From NCBI GenBank assembly GCA_903851455.1, contig CAINOM010000310.1, positions 1-6,591 on the forward strand: 6,591 nucleotides of DNA, read 5' to 3'. A program made the position numbers and the translations under genes. Shown one piece after another: positions 1 to 5,568 of this stretch. The stretch is from an uncultured Bacteroidota bacterium (lineage in GTDB: Bacteria; Bacteroidota; Bacteroidia; Chitinophagales; Chitinophagaceae). Under the pieces are notes generated by a model. That model was not told the origin of the DNA, searched no databases, and saw nothing but the letters and a program-made list of their open reading frames with translations. Every line of letters begins with the position of its first letter. Positions within the stretch are counted from its first letter, which is position 1.

Positions 1-990
1 GCGAGGTATCTGCATAAATTCCGGAGTATCATGCCCGGCAGAAAACGTAGTCGTTGTCGATATGCCAGACACTGAAAAATCTGTGGTATTTGTATGTTCG
101 GTAGTTGTGTAGAATGTCGAATAGGTACCTGTGGTGACGGAATAAATAGTATCCAGAAAAGCCTCCGAATGATAGCCTGAACTTCCTAAGTAATAGTAAT
201 CGCTCCATTCCAAAACGTCACCTACAGAGAAATTATTGATCTCCAACATAGTGGGGTTATGAAGTGGAAACAGGCGAAAAATTGAGTTGACGGTATCCGG
301 CAAATTGGGCAGGTACAGAAAACAAGTAAGATCCGCGGTGCTGATGTTGCCTAATACAAGATCGAGATAATAATCGAAAAATTGCCGGTACCCATTCACA
401 CTATCAGGGCGGTGGTATGGAAAAGTATATAGGTCAATCGCCTGGACGAAGCCGTGATTTTTACTGAGCACTATCTGAAAATTATTTACCGGATCCAATG
501 TATTTACCATGCCGGCGCTATCTGCTTCAATTGTTATTTTCTTGATGGAATCTAATAACCCCAAAACGGTCATTGTGTCAACGGCAGTTACCGTTGCCTT
601 ATAAGAAAAGACCGTTGTATCATTAAAGAACGACCACGTATCGCCAAGGACAGCCTGGGTTTTTATGATGACTGTATCATTCCACATATTATCGAACAGA
701 AATGTGCCGTCGGCTTGTTTGATAACATTTTTGCCCAGCCAACTACCGCCATTACTATCAACCGGCGGATTGGTCAGAATAAAACAAGGGCTATAGCTTC
801 CGCGTTGTGTATGATATGGATAGTAGATGGTATCACTGCCGCTGGCCCGCATGGAATCAATTCTCATAGCCCGTATATAGCCATTCCCGTTCAGGAAATA
901 ATTAATAGGGCCGTACTGGAGACACTGGTAGTTTTGAGCAACGCAGGCATAGCTGCAAATAATGAAGGCTAAGGATATGAGTTTTTTCAT
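1..990 (-). CDS. Unrecognised secreted protein, N-terminal 330 residues (partial, runs off left edge)
   Basis: An open frame without stops runs from an ATG at 990-988 to the left edge of the window, so the C-terminus is missing. It starts MKKLISLAFIICSYACVAQN, a typical type I signal peptide: a lysine pair, a hydrophobic core, and likely cleavage after Ala18 just before Gln19, the common Bacteroidota pattern. The mature part is rich in Asp, Thr, Tyr and aromatic residues, with beta-strand-like alternation and no membrane segment. Around residues 285-316 it becomes strongly Thr/Ser-rich. Cysteines are few (mature Cys23, Cys69, Cys223). I recognise no catalytic motif or named domain. The look is that of a Bacteroidota exported beta-rich protein that might end in a type IX secretion sorting domain, but that end lies outside the window, so this is inference. 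It is divergent from the NRAMP gene, and the plus-strand frame at 715-972 inside it is a shadow. Confidence 0.82.
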   Translation of the reverse strand, partial: MKKLISLAFIICSYACVAQNYQCLQYGPINYFLNGNGYIRAMRIDSMRASGSDTIYYPYHTQRGSYSPCFILTNPPVDSNGGSWLGKNVIKQADGTFLFDNMWNDTVIIKTQAVLGDTWSFFNDTTVFSYKATVTAVDTMTVLGLLDSIKKITIEADSAGMVNTLDPVNNFQIVLSKNHGFVQAIDLYTFPYHRPDSVNGYRQFFDYYLDLVLGNISTADLTCFLYLPNLPDTVNSIFRLFPLHNPTMLEINNFSVGDVLEWSDYYYLGSSGYHSEAFLDTIYSVTTGTYSTFYTTTEHTNTTDFSVSGISTTTTFSAGHDTPEFMQIPR

Positions 991-1007
991 AGGGTTGATA
1001 TTTGCAA

Positions 1008-1015
1008 TAAATATA
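1008..1015 (-). promoter_or_regulatory. Possible -7 promoter box for the secreted-protein gene
   Basis: On the minus strand this reads TATATTTA, seven of eight matches to the Bacteroidota -7 consensus TAnnTTTG, about 17 bases before the ATG at 990. A TTG lies upstream, but only 14 bases away, shorter than the usual spacing. The region is very AT-rich, so a chance match is possible. Confidence 0.3.
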
Positions 1016-1091
1016 AGAAATACTTTTTACAATTAATAATGCTAATATTTCAGACAGGCACCCAATAATATGGTTTATCTAAAATAAATAA

Positions 1092-1105
1092 TTAGATTTG
1101 CCTAA
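1092..1105 (+). promoter_or_regulatory. Candidate DtxR/MntR-family operator before the NRAMP gene
   Basis: The sequence TTAGATTTGCCTAA is an inverted repeat, TTAG-N6-CTAA. With one more base each side it is ATTAG-N6-CTAAT (1091-1106), with perfect arms. It matches 12 of 14 positions of the core TTAGGTTAGCCTAA recognised by DtxR/IdeR/SirR-type metal-dependent repressors. It covers the -7 box and ends two bases before the NRAMP start codon, so a bound repressor would block RNA polymerase. This placement before a Mn/Fe transporter fits repression by an MntR-like protein under metal-replete conditions. The regulator gene itself is not in the window. Confidence 0.6.
1093..1100 (+). promoter_or_regulatory. 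-7 promoter box for the NRAMP gene
   Basis: TAGATTTG is an exact match to the Bacteroidota sigma-ABfrA-type -7 consensus TAnnTTTG. No clear TTTG-type -33 box is seen at the expected distance (the sequence there is TATGGTTTATC). The box ends seven bases before the ATG at 1108, so transcription would begin at or within a few bases of the start codon, giving a leaderless or nearly leaderless mRNA. Confidence 0.5.
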
Positions 1106-1107
1106 TA

Positions 1108-2985
1108 ATGAGCCGTGCAGACAACGAAAAATCTTTAAACGAGGTACATCAGAAGATAGACCCATCGAAGGCGGGGAGCAAGTGGAAGAAGATCTTTGCT
1201 TTCTTCGGCCCGGCCTACCTGGTGAGCGTGGGCTATATGGACCCGGGTAACTGGGCTACAGATATTGCCGGCGGCAGCCAGTTCGGTTATGGGCTGATAT
1301 GGGTGCTGCTGATGAGCAATTTTATGGCGCTCTTTCTGCAGTCGCTCAGCGCACGTCTCGGCATTGTGCAGGGACGTGACCTCGCCCAATGCAGCCGCGA
1401 AGTGTACCCGCCGGCAGTAAATGTGACACTTTACATACTTGCAGAAATAGCTATAGCCGCCTGCGACCTGGCTGAAGTGCTGGGCATGGCGATCGGGTTA
1501 AATCTGTTATTCGGTATGCCCATTATCTGGGGCGTTTTGGTAACGCTCCTCGACACCATATTACTACTGTACCTGCAGAAGCTGGGTATGCGCAAACTGG
1601 AGGCTTTCATCATTACCCTTATTGCGATTATCGGTGGTTGCTTTCTTGTAGAGATGTTCCTTGCTAAGCCGGACCTGCATCAGGTAGTAAAAGGCTTTGT
1701 GCCCCACCTGCCCAACCATGCGGCACTCTATATTGCTATCGGTATTATAGGAGCCACGGTAATGCCACATAATTTATACCTGCATTCGGCACTGGTGCAG
1801 ACACGCAAAATAAACCGTAACCATGGTTCCATAATGAAGTCGCTGCGGATGAACAATATCGATAGCGGCCTGGCGCTGAATATTGCTTTCTTTGTAAATG
1901 CGGCGATACTCATTCTTGCCGCAGCAGCATTTTTTAATACCGGCCATCACGAAATAGCGTCCCTGCAGGACGCCCACAAGCTATTGGCGCCACTGCTGGG
2001 CAGTAAGTTCGCGCCAATATTGTTTGCAGTAGCGCTGATAGCCGCAGGGCAAAGCTCTACGGTAACCGGTACGCTGGCCGGCCAGATCATCATGGAAGGC
2101 TATCTGAGGATACGCATCAATCCTGTGGTTCGGCGGCTTATTACCCGCCTGCTTGCCATTGTGCCTACCCTTATCGTTATACTCGTGGCTGGCGATAAAA
2201 TGATCGACCAGCTGCTCATATTCAGCCAGGTGCTGCTGAGCATGCAGCTGGCATTCGCAGTTATCCCACTAATCCACTTTGTGAGCGACCGCGATAAAAT
2301 GGGGGTTTATGCTATCAGCAATGTCACAAAGACCATTGCCTGGCTTATCGCCGCACTCATAGTGGCATTAAATTTGAAACTGTTCCTCGACAGTATATCC
2401 GACTGGATAAAGGGTACCAACAGCCTGGCCGTGCAAATGCTGCTTGTGTTGTTCGTAGTGCTCGTTGGCATACTACTGCTCATCACGATCATTTATCCGC
2501 TTATGCTGAGAAGGCGCGCCAGAAATATAAGTGTACATGGGAATGTTCCTCACGCGCTCATAACCGATGGTATAAAACCGTTTGCCAGGATCGCACTGGC
2601 GCTAGACTATGGCGACAACGACCTGATCATTATGCGCTATGCCATGCAGCTTGCTACACCCGAGACCGAATTGTTGCTGATACATGTGGTGGAAAGCGTA
2701 TCTGCACGAATGATGGGCAGTGAAGCCGACGACTATGAGGCCCGTAAAGACCAGGACCATATTGATGAATATGTAAAACTCCTGGCGGAACAAGGTTATA
2801 AAGCCACCGGAATACTGGGGTTCAAAAACCGCTCAGCCGAGATCGCAAGGATCATAAAGGAAAATAACTGTGACCTGCTGATTATTGGCAGCCATGGCCA
2901 TAAGGCCGCGCTGGACTGGATACTGGGGGAAACCATCAACTCAGTGCGTCACATGATAGATATACCGGTGTTTATAGCGAGATAA
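1108..2985 (+). CDS. NRAMP/MntH-type divalent metal transporter fused to a C-terminal universal stress protein domain
   Basis: This is a proton-coupled Mn2+/Fe2+ importer of the inner membrane. Residues about 25-468 form the NRAMP domain with 11-12 hydrophobic segments. The TM1 metal-binding motif DPGN is at 45-48, the TM6 motif MPHNLYLHS at 219-227, and the family signature GQSSTVTGTLAGQ at 314-326. After a basic stretch (RRRARN, 468-473), residues about 490-625 form a UspA-type domain. It has a first strand ending in Asp500, a second strand LLLIHVV, and the nucleotide-binding loop G594-x2-G597-x9-G607. The residue after the last glycine is Glu rather than the usual Ser/Thr, so ATP binding may be altered. 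At 625 residues it is about 190 longer than plain MntH, because of the fusion. The start at 1108 is well fixed: an in-frame TAG lies at 1093 and the next ATG is residue 44, inside TM1. A metal-repressor-like palindrome sits directly upstream. Shadow frames on the minus strand were ignored. Confidence 0.95.
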   Translation: MSRADNEKSLNEVHQKIDPSKAGSKWKKIFAFFGPAYLVSVGYMDPGNWATDIAGGSQFGYGLIWVLLMSNFMALFLQSLSARLGIVQGRDLAQCSREVYPPAVNVTLYILAEIAIAACDLAEVLGMAIGLNLLFGMPIIWGVLVTLLDTILLLYLQKLGMRKLEAFIITLIAIIGGCFLVEMFLAKPDLHQVVKGFVPHLPNHAALYIAIGIIGATVMPHNLYLHSALVQTRKINRNHGSIMKSLRMNNIDSGLALNIAFFVNAAILILAAAAFFNTGHHEIASLQDAHKLLAPLLGSKFAPILFAVALIAAGQSSTVTGTLAGQIIMEGYLRIRINPVVRRLITRLLAIVPTLIVILVAGDKMIDQLLIFSQVLLSMQLAFAVIPLIHFVSDRDKMGVYAISNVTKTIAWLIAALIVALNLKLFLDSISDWIKGTNSLAVQMLLVLFVVLVGILLLITIIYPLMLRRRARNISVHGNVPHALITDGIKPFARIALALDYGDNDLIIMRYAMQLATPETELLLIHVVESVSARMMGSEADDYEARKDQDHIDEYVKLLAEQGYKATGILGFKNRSAEIARIIKENNCDLLIIGSHGHKAALDWILGETINSVRHMIDIPVFIAR

Positions 2986-2992
2986 CCTGGAA

Positions 2993-3021
2993 TTTTGAAG
3001 ATGTGCAAATTGGAAAATGAC
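2993..3021. repeat. Degenerate TTTGAAAA-type repeat between the NRAMP and kdsC-like genes
   Basis: The 39-base gap between the converging genes holds TTTTGAAG, GCAAATTG and GGAAAATGAC, diverged versions of the AATTTGAAAATG unit seen in the gaps further right. No hairpin followed by a T-run, and so no obvious terminator, is visible here. Confidence 0.4.
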
Positions 3022-3024
3022 TGC

Positions 3025-3525
3025 TTATACGGGTAGCTCCCAATGTCCATTTAGCTTGAGGACCTTTTCAATAACATCACGCACGCATCCTCTACCGCCA
3101 CCGAGCGGTGAGATGTATTTAGATATCTGGCGTATCTCAGGCACGGCATCGCCAGGGCTGCATGGCAGGCCGCAGAGTTTCATTGCTGCATAATCCGGTA
3201 TATCATCGCCCATACAGAGGATGTGCTCAAATGAGACCTTGAGTGCAGTGGCTATTTCCGTCAAAAAGTCTTTCTTATTTTCTATTCCGAGGTGCACCTC
3301 TTCAACGCCCAGTTTATTGAGGCGCACACGTGCTGCATCGCATTTGCCGCCTGAAATGACCCATACTTTGTAACCCATTTTTACTGCAAGCTGTAATGCG
3401 TAGCCATCCTTTATATTCATGGTACGTAGTATATGGCCATCCTCCCTGAGCAGTAAACCACCATCGGTCAGCACTCCGTCTATATCAAACACAAAAGTGT
3501 TTATCGGCTGAAAAAGATCTAGCAT
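3025..3525 (-). CDS. kdsC: KdsC-like HAD phosphatase (probable Kdo-8-phosphate phosphatase)
   Basis: A cytosolic HAD-superfamily C0-type phosphatase of 166 residues, the usual length for KdsC/YrbI. It probably removes phosphate from 3-deoxy-D-manno-octulosonate 8-phosphate in Kdo/LPS core synthesis. Motif I is FDIDGVLTDG with nucleophile Asp14 and acid/base Asp16. Motif II is ISGG with Ser58, the motif III lysine lies in IENKK (84-85), and motif IV is GDDIPD with Asp107, Asp108 and Asp111. The C-terminal GGGRGCVRDVIEKVL (142-156) matches the KdsC GGxGxxRE-type tail that reaches a neighbouring subunit in the tetramer. The ATG at 3525 gives the standard N-terminus. It follows iscX after a 102-base gap filled with AT-rich inverted repeats, so cotranscription with iscX is uncertain. 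A related sugar-9-phosphate phosphatase role cannot be excluded from sequence alone. Confidence 0.88.
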   Translation of the reverse strand: MLDLFQPINTFVFDIDGVLTDGGLLLREDGHILRTMNIKDGYALQLAVKMGYKVWVISGGKCDAARVRLNKLGVEEVHLGIENKKDFLTEIATALKVSFEHILCMGDDIPDYAAMKLCGLPCSPGDAVPEIRQISKYISPLGGGRGCVRDVIEKVLKLNGHWELPV

Positions 3526-3530
3526 GGATT

Positions 3531-3567
3531 AATTTGAAAATTAGCGAATTTGAAAATTTGAAAATTC
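3531..3567. repeat. TTTGAAAA repeat block upstream of the kdsC-like gene
   Basis: Three copies of AATTTGAAAATT/TTTGAAAA lie in tandem with an 8-base periodicity (3531-3540, 3547-3556, 3555-3564), interrupted by AGCG. The segment 3547-3559 (AATTTGAAAATTT) is the exact reverse complement of 3617-3629, so the two sides of this gap can pair. Confidence 0.75.
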
Positions 3568-3578
3568 TTCCGCGGCCA

Positions 3579-3608
3579 GCTAATTTTGAAAGAAATATTC
3601 AAATTAGC
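3579..3608. repeat. Hairpin-forming inverted repeat in the iscX-kdsC gap
   Basis: The left arm GCTAATTTTGAA (3579-3590) and right arm TTCAAATTAGC (3598-3608) pair over 11 bases with a single bulged T around the 7-base loop AGAAATA. It lies inside the larger repeat pair at 3547-3559 and 3617-3629. It has no following T-run on the minus strand that would clearly make it an intrinsic terminator. Confidence 0.6.
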
Positions 3609-3616
3609 ACATTACC

Positions 3617-3630
3617 AAATTTTCAAATTA
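3617..3630. repeat. Inverted copy of the AT-rich repeat abutting the iscX stop codon
   Basis: AAATTTTCAAATT is the reverse complement of the block at 3547-3559. On the minus strand the iscX stop codon TAA runs straight into TTTGAAAATTTGG, so the repeat begins exactly where the coding sequence ends. Confidence 0.65.
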
Positions 3631-3861
3631 TTTTTGGTTATCCCGCCACTCGTACACCCAGCCTGACTGGATCATTTCAAGGTGGCCTTCGTTGCATTCT
3701 TCGCGCTTACCTTCGAAATGTGGTATTTCGAGCACCCACTCGATAAGCTCTGTAAACCGGATGCGGTATATTTTACTCTCTCCAAAATCATCGCCAAAGC
3801 GCTCATACAGCTTCATAGCGATATCTTCGTGGTCTTTCCAGTTTATTGGTGGTTCGTACAT
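3628..3861 (-). CDS. iscX: IscX (Fe-S cluster assembly accessory protein)
   Basis: A 77-residue acidic cytosolic protein of the IscX/YfhJ family. In characterised bacteria it binds the cysteine desulfurase IscS and iron and modulates cluster synthesis on IscU. Family landmarks are in order: the helix beginning WKDHEDIAMKLYE (8-20), then RFTELIEWV (35-43), then the acidic/aromatic HFEG, then CNEGHLEMIQSGW (56-68). These align with the E. coli pattern RFTDMHQWI...SNEKILEAILLVW. The first six residues and the YEWRDNQK tail are longer than in E. coli. It is encoded downstream of an Isc-type ferredoxin on the same strand, the usual partner, but a repeat-flanked four-helix-bundle gene separates the two. 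The ATG at 3861 is the natural start, and the plus-strand frames overlapping it are shadows. Confidence 0.9.
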   Translation of the reverse strand: MYEPPINWKDHEDIAMKLYERFGDDFGESKIYRIRFTELIEWVLEIPHFEGKREECNEGHLEMIQSGWVYEWRDNQK

Positions 3862-3864
3862 GTT

Positions 3865-3900
3865 AATTTGAAAATTTGGGAATTTGAAAATTTGAAAATG
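3865..3900. repeat. Repeat block D: right-facing arm of a 20-bp perfect inverted repeat
   Basis: AATTTGAAAATTT (3865-3877), GGG, then the 20-mer at 3881-3900. The 20-mer is AATTTGAAAA followed by TTTGAAAATG and is the exact reverse complement of 4286-4305. It ends four bases before the stop end of the four-helix-bundle gene. Confidence 0.85.
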
Positions 3901-3904
3901 ACCC

Positions 3905-4264
3905 TTATTTTACACTATTCGTTTTTGATGAAGAAATGATCTTTGATAAAATCATAATGATTTGGTTCAACTCATCTTTCAAAGCCGAATCAAATTCATA
4001 ACTGGTTACTCTCTCACAAAGTATCATCCAATATAAACTTTCACTGGCTTCTTTTGCTGCAATTTTCATTTTGTGAATAAAGTCAGCCTTACTTTCCGCG
4101 TTTTGAGCTTCAAATACATTCGCTCCAATCGAAGTACGCGACCTCAATAATTGGTTTCAAATAATATACTTTCTCTTACCATCGAGGATTTCGCAATAAT
4201 TGATAATTTTTACTGAAAACTCGATCGCTTTATTGACAATAATATTTTCTCTATCGTTTCTCAT
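3905..4264 (-). pseudogene. Four-helix-bundle protein (23S rRNA intervening-sequence/S23-like), interrupted by an in-frame TGA
   Basis: Read from the ATG at 4264, a 120-codon frame (119 residues plus stop) matches the four-helix-bundle/23S-IVP family over its full normal length. The start is MRNDRENIIVNKAIEFSVKI, the middle has the signature QLLRSRTSIGANVFEAQ (38-54), then SKADFIHKMKIAAKEASESLYW (58-79), and the helical tail follows. Codon 36, at 4159-4157, is TGA, just before NQLLRS where homologues usually have Ser or Ala. TCA to TGA is one base. The family's near-invariant Gly in RSGTSIGAN is also Arg (CGT for GGT). Both changes suggest decay, although a sequencing error could explain one of them. 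A shorter product could start at TTG 4147 but would lack the first helix. The function of the family outside 23S rRNA genes is unknown; the fold resembles the Avd accessory protein of diversity-generating retroelements. Confidence 0.8.
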
Positions 4265-4285
4265 AAAGAGGCATCTTGATTACGA

Positions 4286-4319
4286 CATTTTCAAATTTTC
4301 AAATTGTCATATTTTCAAT
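4286..4319. repeat. Repeat block E: left-facing arm of the 20-bp inverted repeat
   Basis: CATTTTCAAATTTTCAAATT (4286-4305) is the exact reverse complement of 3881-3900. It is followed by GTCATATTTTCAATTGAC, a diverged further unit that reaches to within a few bases of the ferredoxin stop codon (4325-4327). Confidence 0.85.
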
Positions 4320-4324
4320 TGACC

Positions 4325-4660
4325 TTATTCTCCAAGAAATTGAGTCTGATCCGGGAGGGTCACCTCTATAAAGCCGCTGCCACCTTCCAATACACACTGA
4401 CATCCTAACCGGGAATTGATGCGTGGGCTCACCGCACGGTCAATGAAATCTTCCTCCTTATCAGTAAGTTCAGGCAAGAACTCATCGCCTTTTTCTACGT
4501 ACAGGTGACAGGTACTGCAGGCGCATACCATGCCGCAGTTATGATGCAGGTCAATACCATTGTCAAGTGCTACTTCCAATATGCTTTGGTCAGGCGCAAT
4601 ATTTTCTAAGGTAACGGGCGTTAATCCCTTTTGTTCAAAATTAAACTTGATCGTATACAT
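4325..4660 (-). CDS. fdx: Isc-type (adrenodoxin-like) [2Fe-2S] ferredoxin
   Basis: A 111-residue soluble electron carrier of the ISC system, thought to supply electrons for cluster assembly on IscU. The cluster ligands follow the adrenodoxin-type pattern Cys42-x5-Cys48-x2-Cys51 and Cys87. They sit in HHNCGMVCACSTCHLYV and RLGCQCVL. The residue numbers are the same as in E. coli Fdx, and the extra Cys46 conserved in Isc ferredoxins is also present; Cys89 is an additional one. The acidic helix LPELTDKEEDFIDRA (62-76) is the usual partner-binding face. Length, ligands and the iscX gene downstream all favour Fdx over a plant-type ferredoxin. It has its own candidate promoter (TACCTTTG, 4690-4683), so fdx probably heads the unit fdx-[broken gene]-iscX, perhaps continuing to kdsC. 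The ATG at 4660 fits the family start. Confidence 0.93.
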   Translation of the reverse strand: MYTIKFNFEQKGLTPVTLENIAPDQSILEVALDNGIDLHHNCGMVCACSTCHLYVEKGDEFLPELTDKEEDFIDRAVSPRINSRLGCQCVLEGGSGFIEVTLPDQTQFLGE

Positions 4661-4682
4661 TAAACTTTAATCGAATTTGCGG

Positions 4683-4690
4683 CAAAGGTA
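4683..4690 (-). promoter_or_regulatory. -7 promoter box for fdx
   Basis: On the minus strand TACCTTTG is an exact match to TAnnTTTG and is followed by C, giving the TTTGC form common in Bacteroidota. It lies 22 bases before the ATG at 4660. A TTG occurs only 13 bases upstream, so a proper -33 box is not evident. The 138-base gap (4661-4798) holds no other feature I can support, only a weak 5-bp stem GTTAT/ATAAC near 4772-4784. Confidence 0.5.
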
Positions 4691-4798
4691 GTACGAAAAA
4701 GCTCAACGCCCTAGAGCGACCTACCCTCATTTTTTCTATAGCCCTATGTGATATTCATGAAGTAAATTCCTGTTATACAATAACCAGTGAAAGCTTCT

Positions 4799-5566
4799 CT
4801 AAAAGTCTGGTTTTTGTATCGATGCGGTTATTGCCTCATAGACCTTCTGCCATTGCGGGTGCCCACTCAACAGCGCTATTTGCCGGTCTATTGTTAAGCC
4901 GTCTTTTCGAATGGCTGGCCCTGTTTGCAGTTTTTTAGGTGAGGCATGTTTAATACGCTCGAATGTCTGCTCTATGATCGGTGTCAGGATGGAAAACGGC
5001 AGATCGTTTTCGGCACATATCTGCTCATCTATCGCCATCAGGTGGTTGATGAAATTATTGCCTATGACTGCCGAGAGATGAAGCCATTTGCGCTGCTCAT
5101 ACTTCGCTTCAAACAACACATCGCTGATCGCATGACCCACAGACTGCACATATGCTTCTGCTTTTTTAGTTGATGCCTCCCAGGCGCAAGGGATATTCCT
5201 GTGGTCGGGCATGTTACTTTTCAGAATGGAGTATACCGGCCACAGCACTGCGCAATCTTTGGCGGTCTTTTGAATACTATCAAGTGCCACGGCACCAGCG
5301 GTATGTATGAGCATAGTATCACAAAGCGATACCTGGTCGGCGATCCCGGCAATTGCACTGTCGGAAACCGCAATCAAACATACATCTGCTTCCTCATCCC
5401 TGATATCTGACACCAGGCCGTGGCGCTCTGCGATCAGCGCTTCGGCCAGCTCCTGCGCCGCGGCTATGTTGCGACCATAGACACCCACACAGTGATGCCT
5501 GCCCGCCATGAGCCGCTGCCCGAAGAACCATGCTATATTGCCAGTGCCTATGATGCTGAAGGTCAT
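4799..5566 (-). CDS. Rossmann-fold and DUF2520 domain protein (putative NAD(P)-dependent oxidoreductase)
   Basis: A 255-residue cytosolic protein of unknown substrate. The N-terminus FSIIGTGNIAWFFGQRL carries the dinucleotide-binding pattern GxGxxA (Gly7, Gly9, Ala12). It leads a Rossmann domain of about 115 residues resembling the F420-dependent/ProC/6PGDH-like superfamily. The helical C-terminal half has DUF2520 landmarks: GNNFINHLMAIDEQI (around 166-180) and QTGPAIRKDGLTIDRQ (around 214-229). I chose the ATG at 5566, two bases after the TGA of the acyltransferase gene. A TTG two codons earlier (5572) would instead overlap that stop by four bases. Either way translation is probably coupled to the upstream gene. 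In Bacteroidota such proteins are often near KdsC-like phosphatases, and here kdsC lies four genes downstream on the same strand. The family has no established reaction that I know of. Confidence 0.85.
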   Translation of the reverse strand: MTFSIIGTGNIAWFFGQRLMAGRHHCVGVYGRNIAAAQELAEALIAERHGLVSDIRDEEADVCLIAVSDSAIAGIADQVSLCDTMLIHTAGAVALDSIQKTAKDCAVLWPVYSILKSNMPDHRNIPCAWEASTKKAEAYVQSVGHAISDVLFEAKYEQRKWLHLSAVIGNNFINHLMAIDEQICAENDLPFSILTPIIEQTFERIKHASPKKLQTGPAIRKDGLTIDRQIALLSGHPQWQKVYEAITASIQKPDF

Positions 5567-5568
5567 GC

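Larger units (their letters stand above)
3863..4320. mobile_element. Putative small element: four-helix-bundle gene enclosed in inverted repeats, inserted between fdx and iscX
   Basis: Perfect 20-bp inverted repeats at 3881-3900 and 4286-4305 enclose nothing but one four-helix-bundle gene, with 4 and 21 bases of spacer. Each arm has a degenerate further repeat outside it (3865-3877 and 4310-4319). The block is visibly more AT-rich than its neighbours and separates two genes of one pathway. No transposase is present and no convincing target-site duplication could be read, so it would have to be mobilised in trans or be a decayed element. The alternative is an old repeat-rich spacer that happens to hold a gene. 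The limits are approximate. Confidence 0.4.

Noticed and set aside
715..972. An 85-codon plus-strand open frame.
   Set aside because: It lies wholly inside the minus-strand secreted-protein gene, which has a signal peptide and a 330-codon frame. It has no recognisable content of its own.
2986..3024. A shared bidirectional terminator between the converging NRAMP and kdsC-like genes.
   Set aside because: No stable stem could be read in the 39 bases, only diverged repeat units.
3534..3746. A plus-strand open frame beginning MKISEFENLKI.
   Set aside because: Its start is a translation of the TTTGAAAA repeat and the rest is antisense to iscX, so it is an artefact of the repeat.
3531..3900. Repeated AT-rich blocks as a CRISPR array.
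   Set aside because: The units are 8-20 bases with no uniform spacers, they alternate in orientation, they are separated by genes, and there is no cas gene.
4157..4159. TGA as a selenocysteine codon.
   Set aside because: The homologous position is normally Ser/Ala rather than a redox cysteine, no fitting hairpin was seen just downstream, and the protein is not an enzyme.
3905..4264. The four-helix-bundle gene as the Avd accessory gene of a diversity-generating retroelement.
   Set aside because: The fold is similar, but no reverse transcriptase, template repeat or variable repeat is visible in the window.
4772..4784. GTTAT-ACA-ATAAC as a terminator after the DUF2520 gene.
   Set aside because: The stem is only five weak base pairs with a three-base loop and has no T-run on the minus strand.
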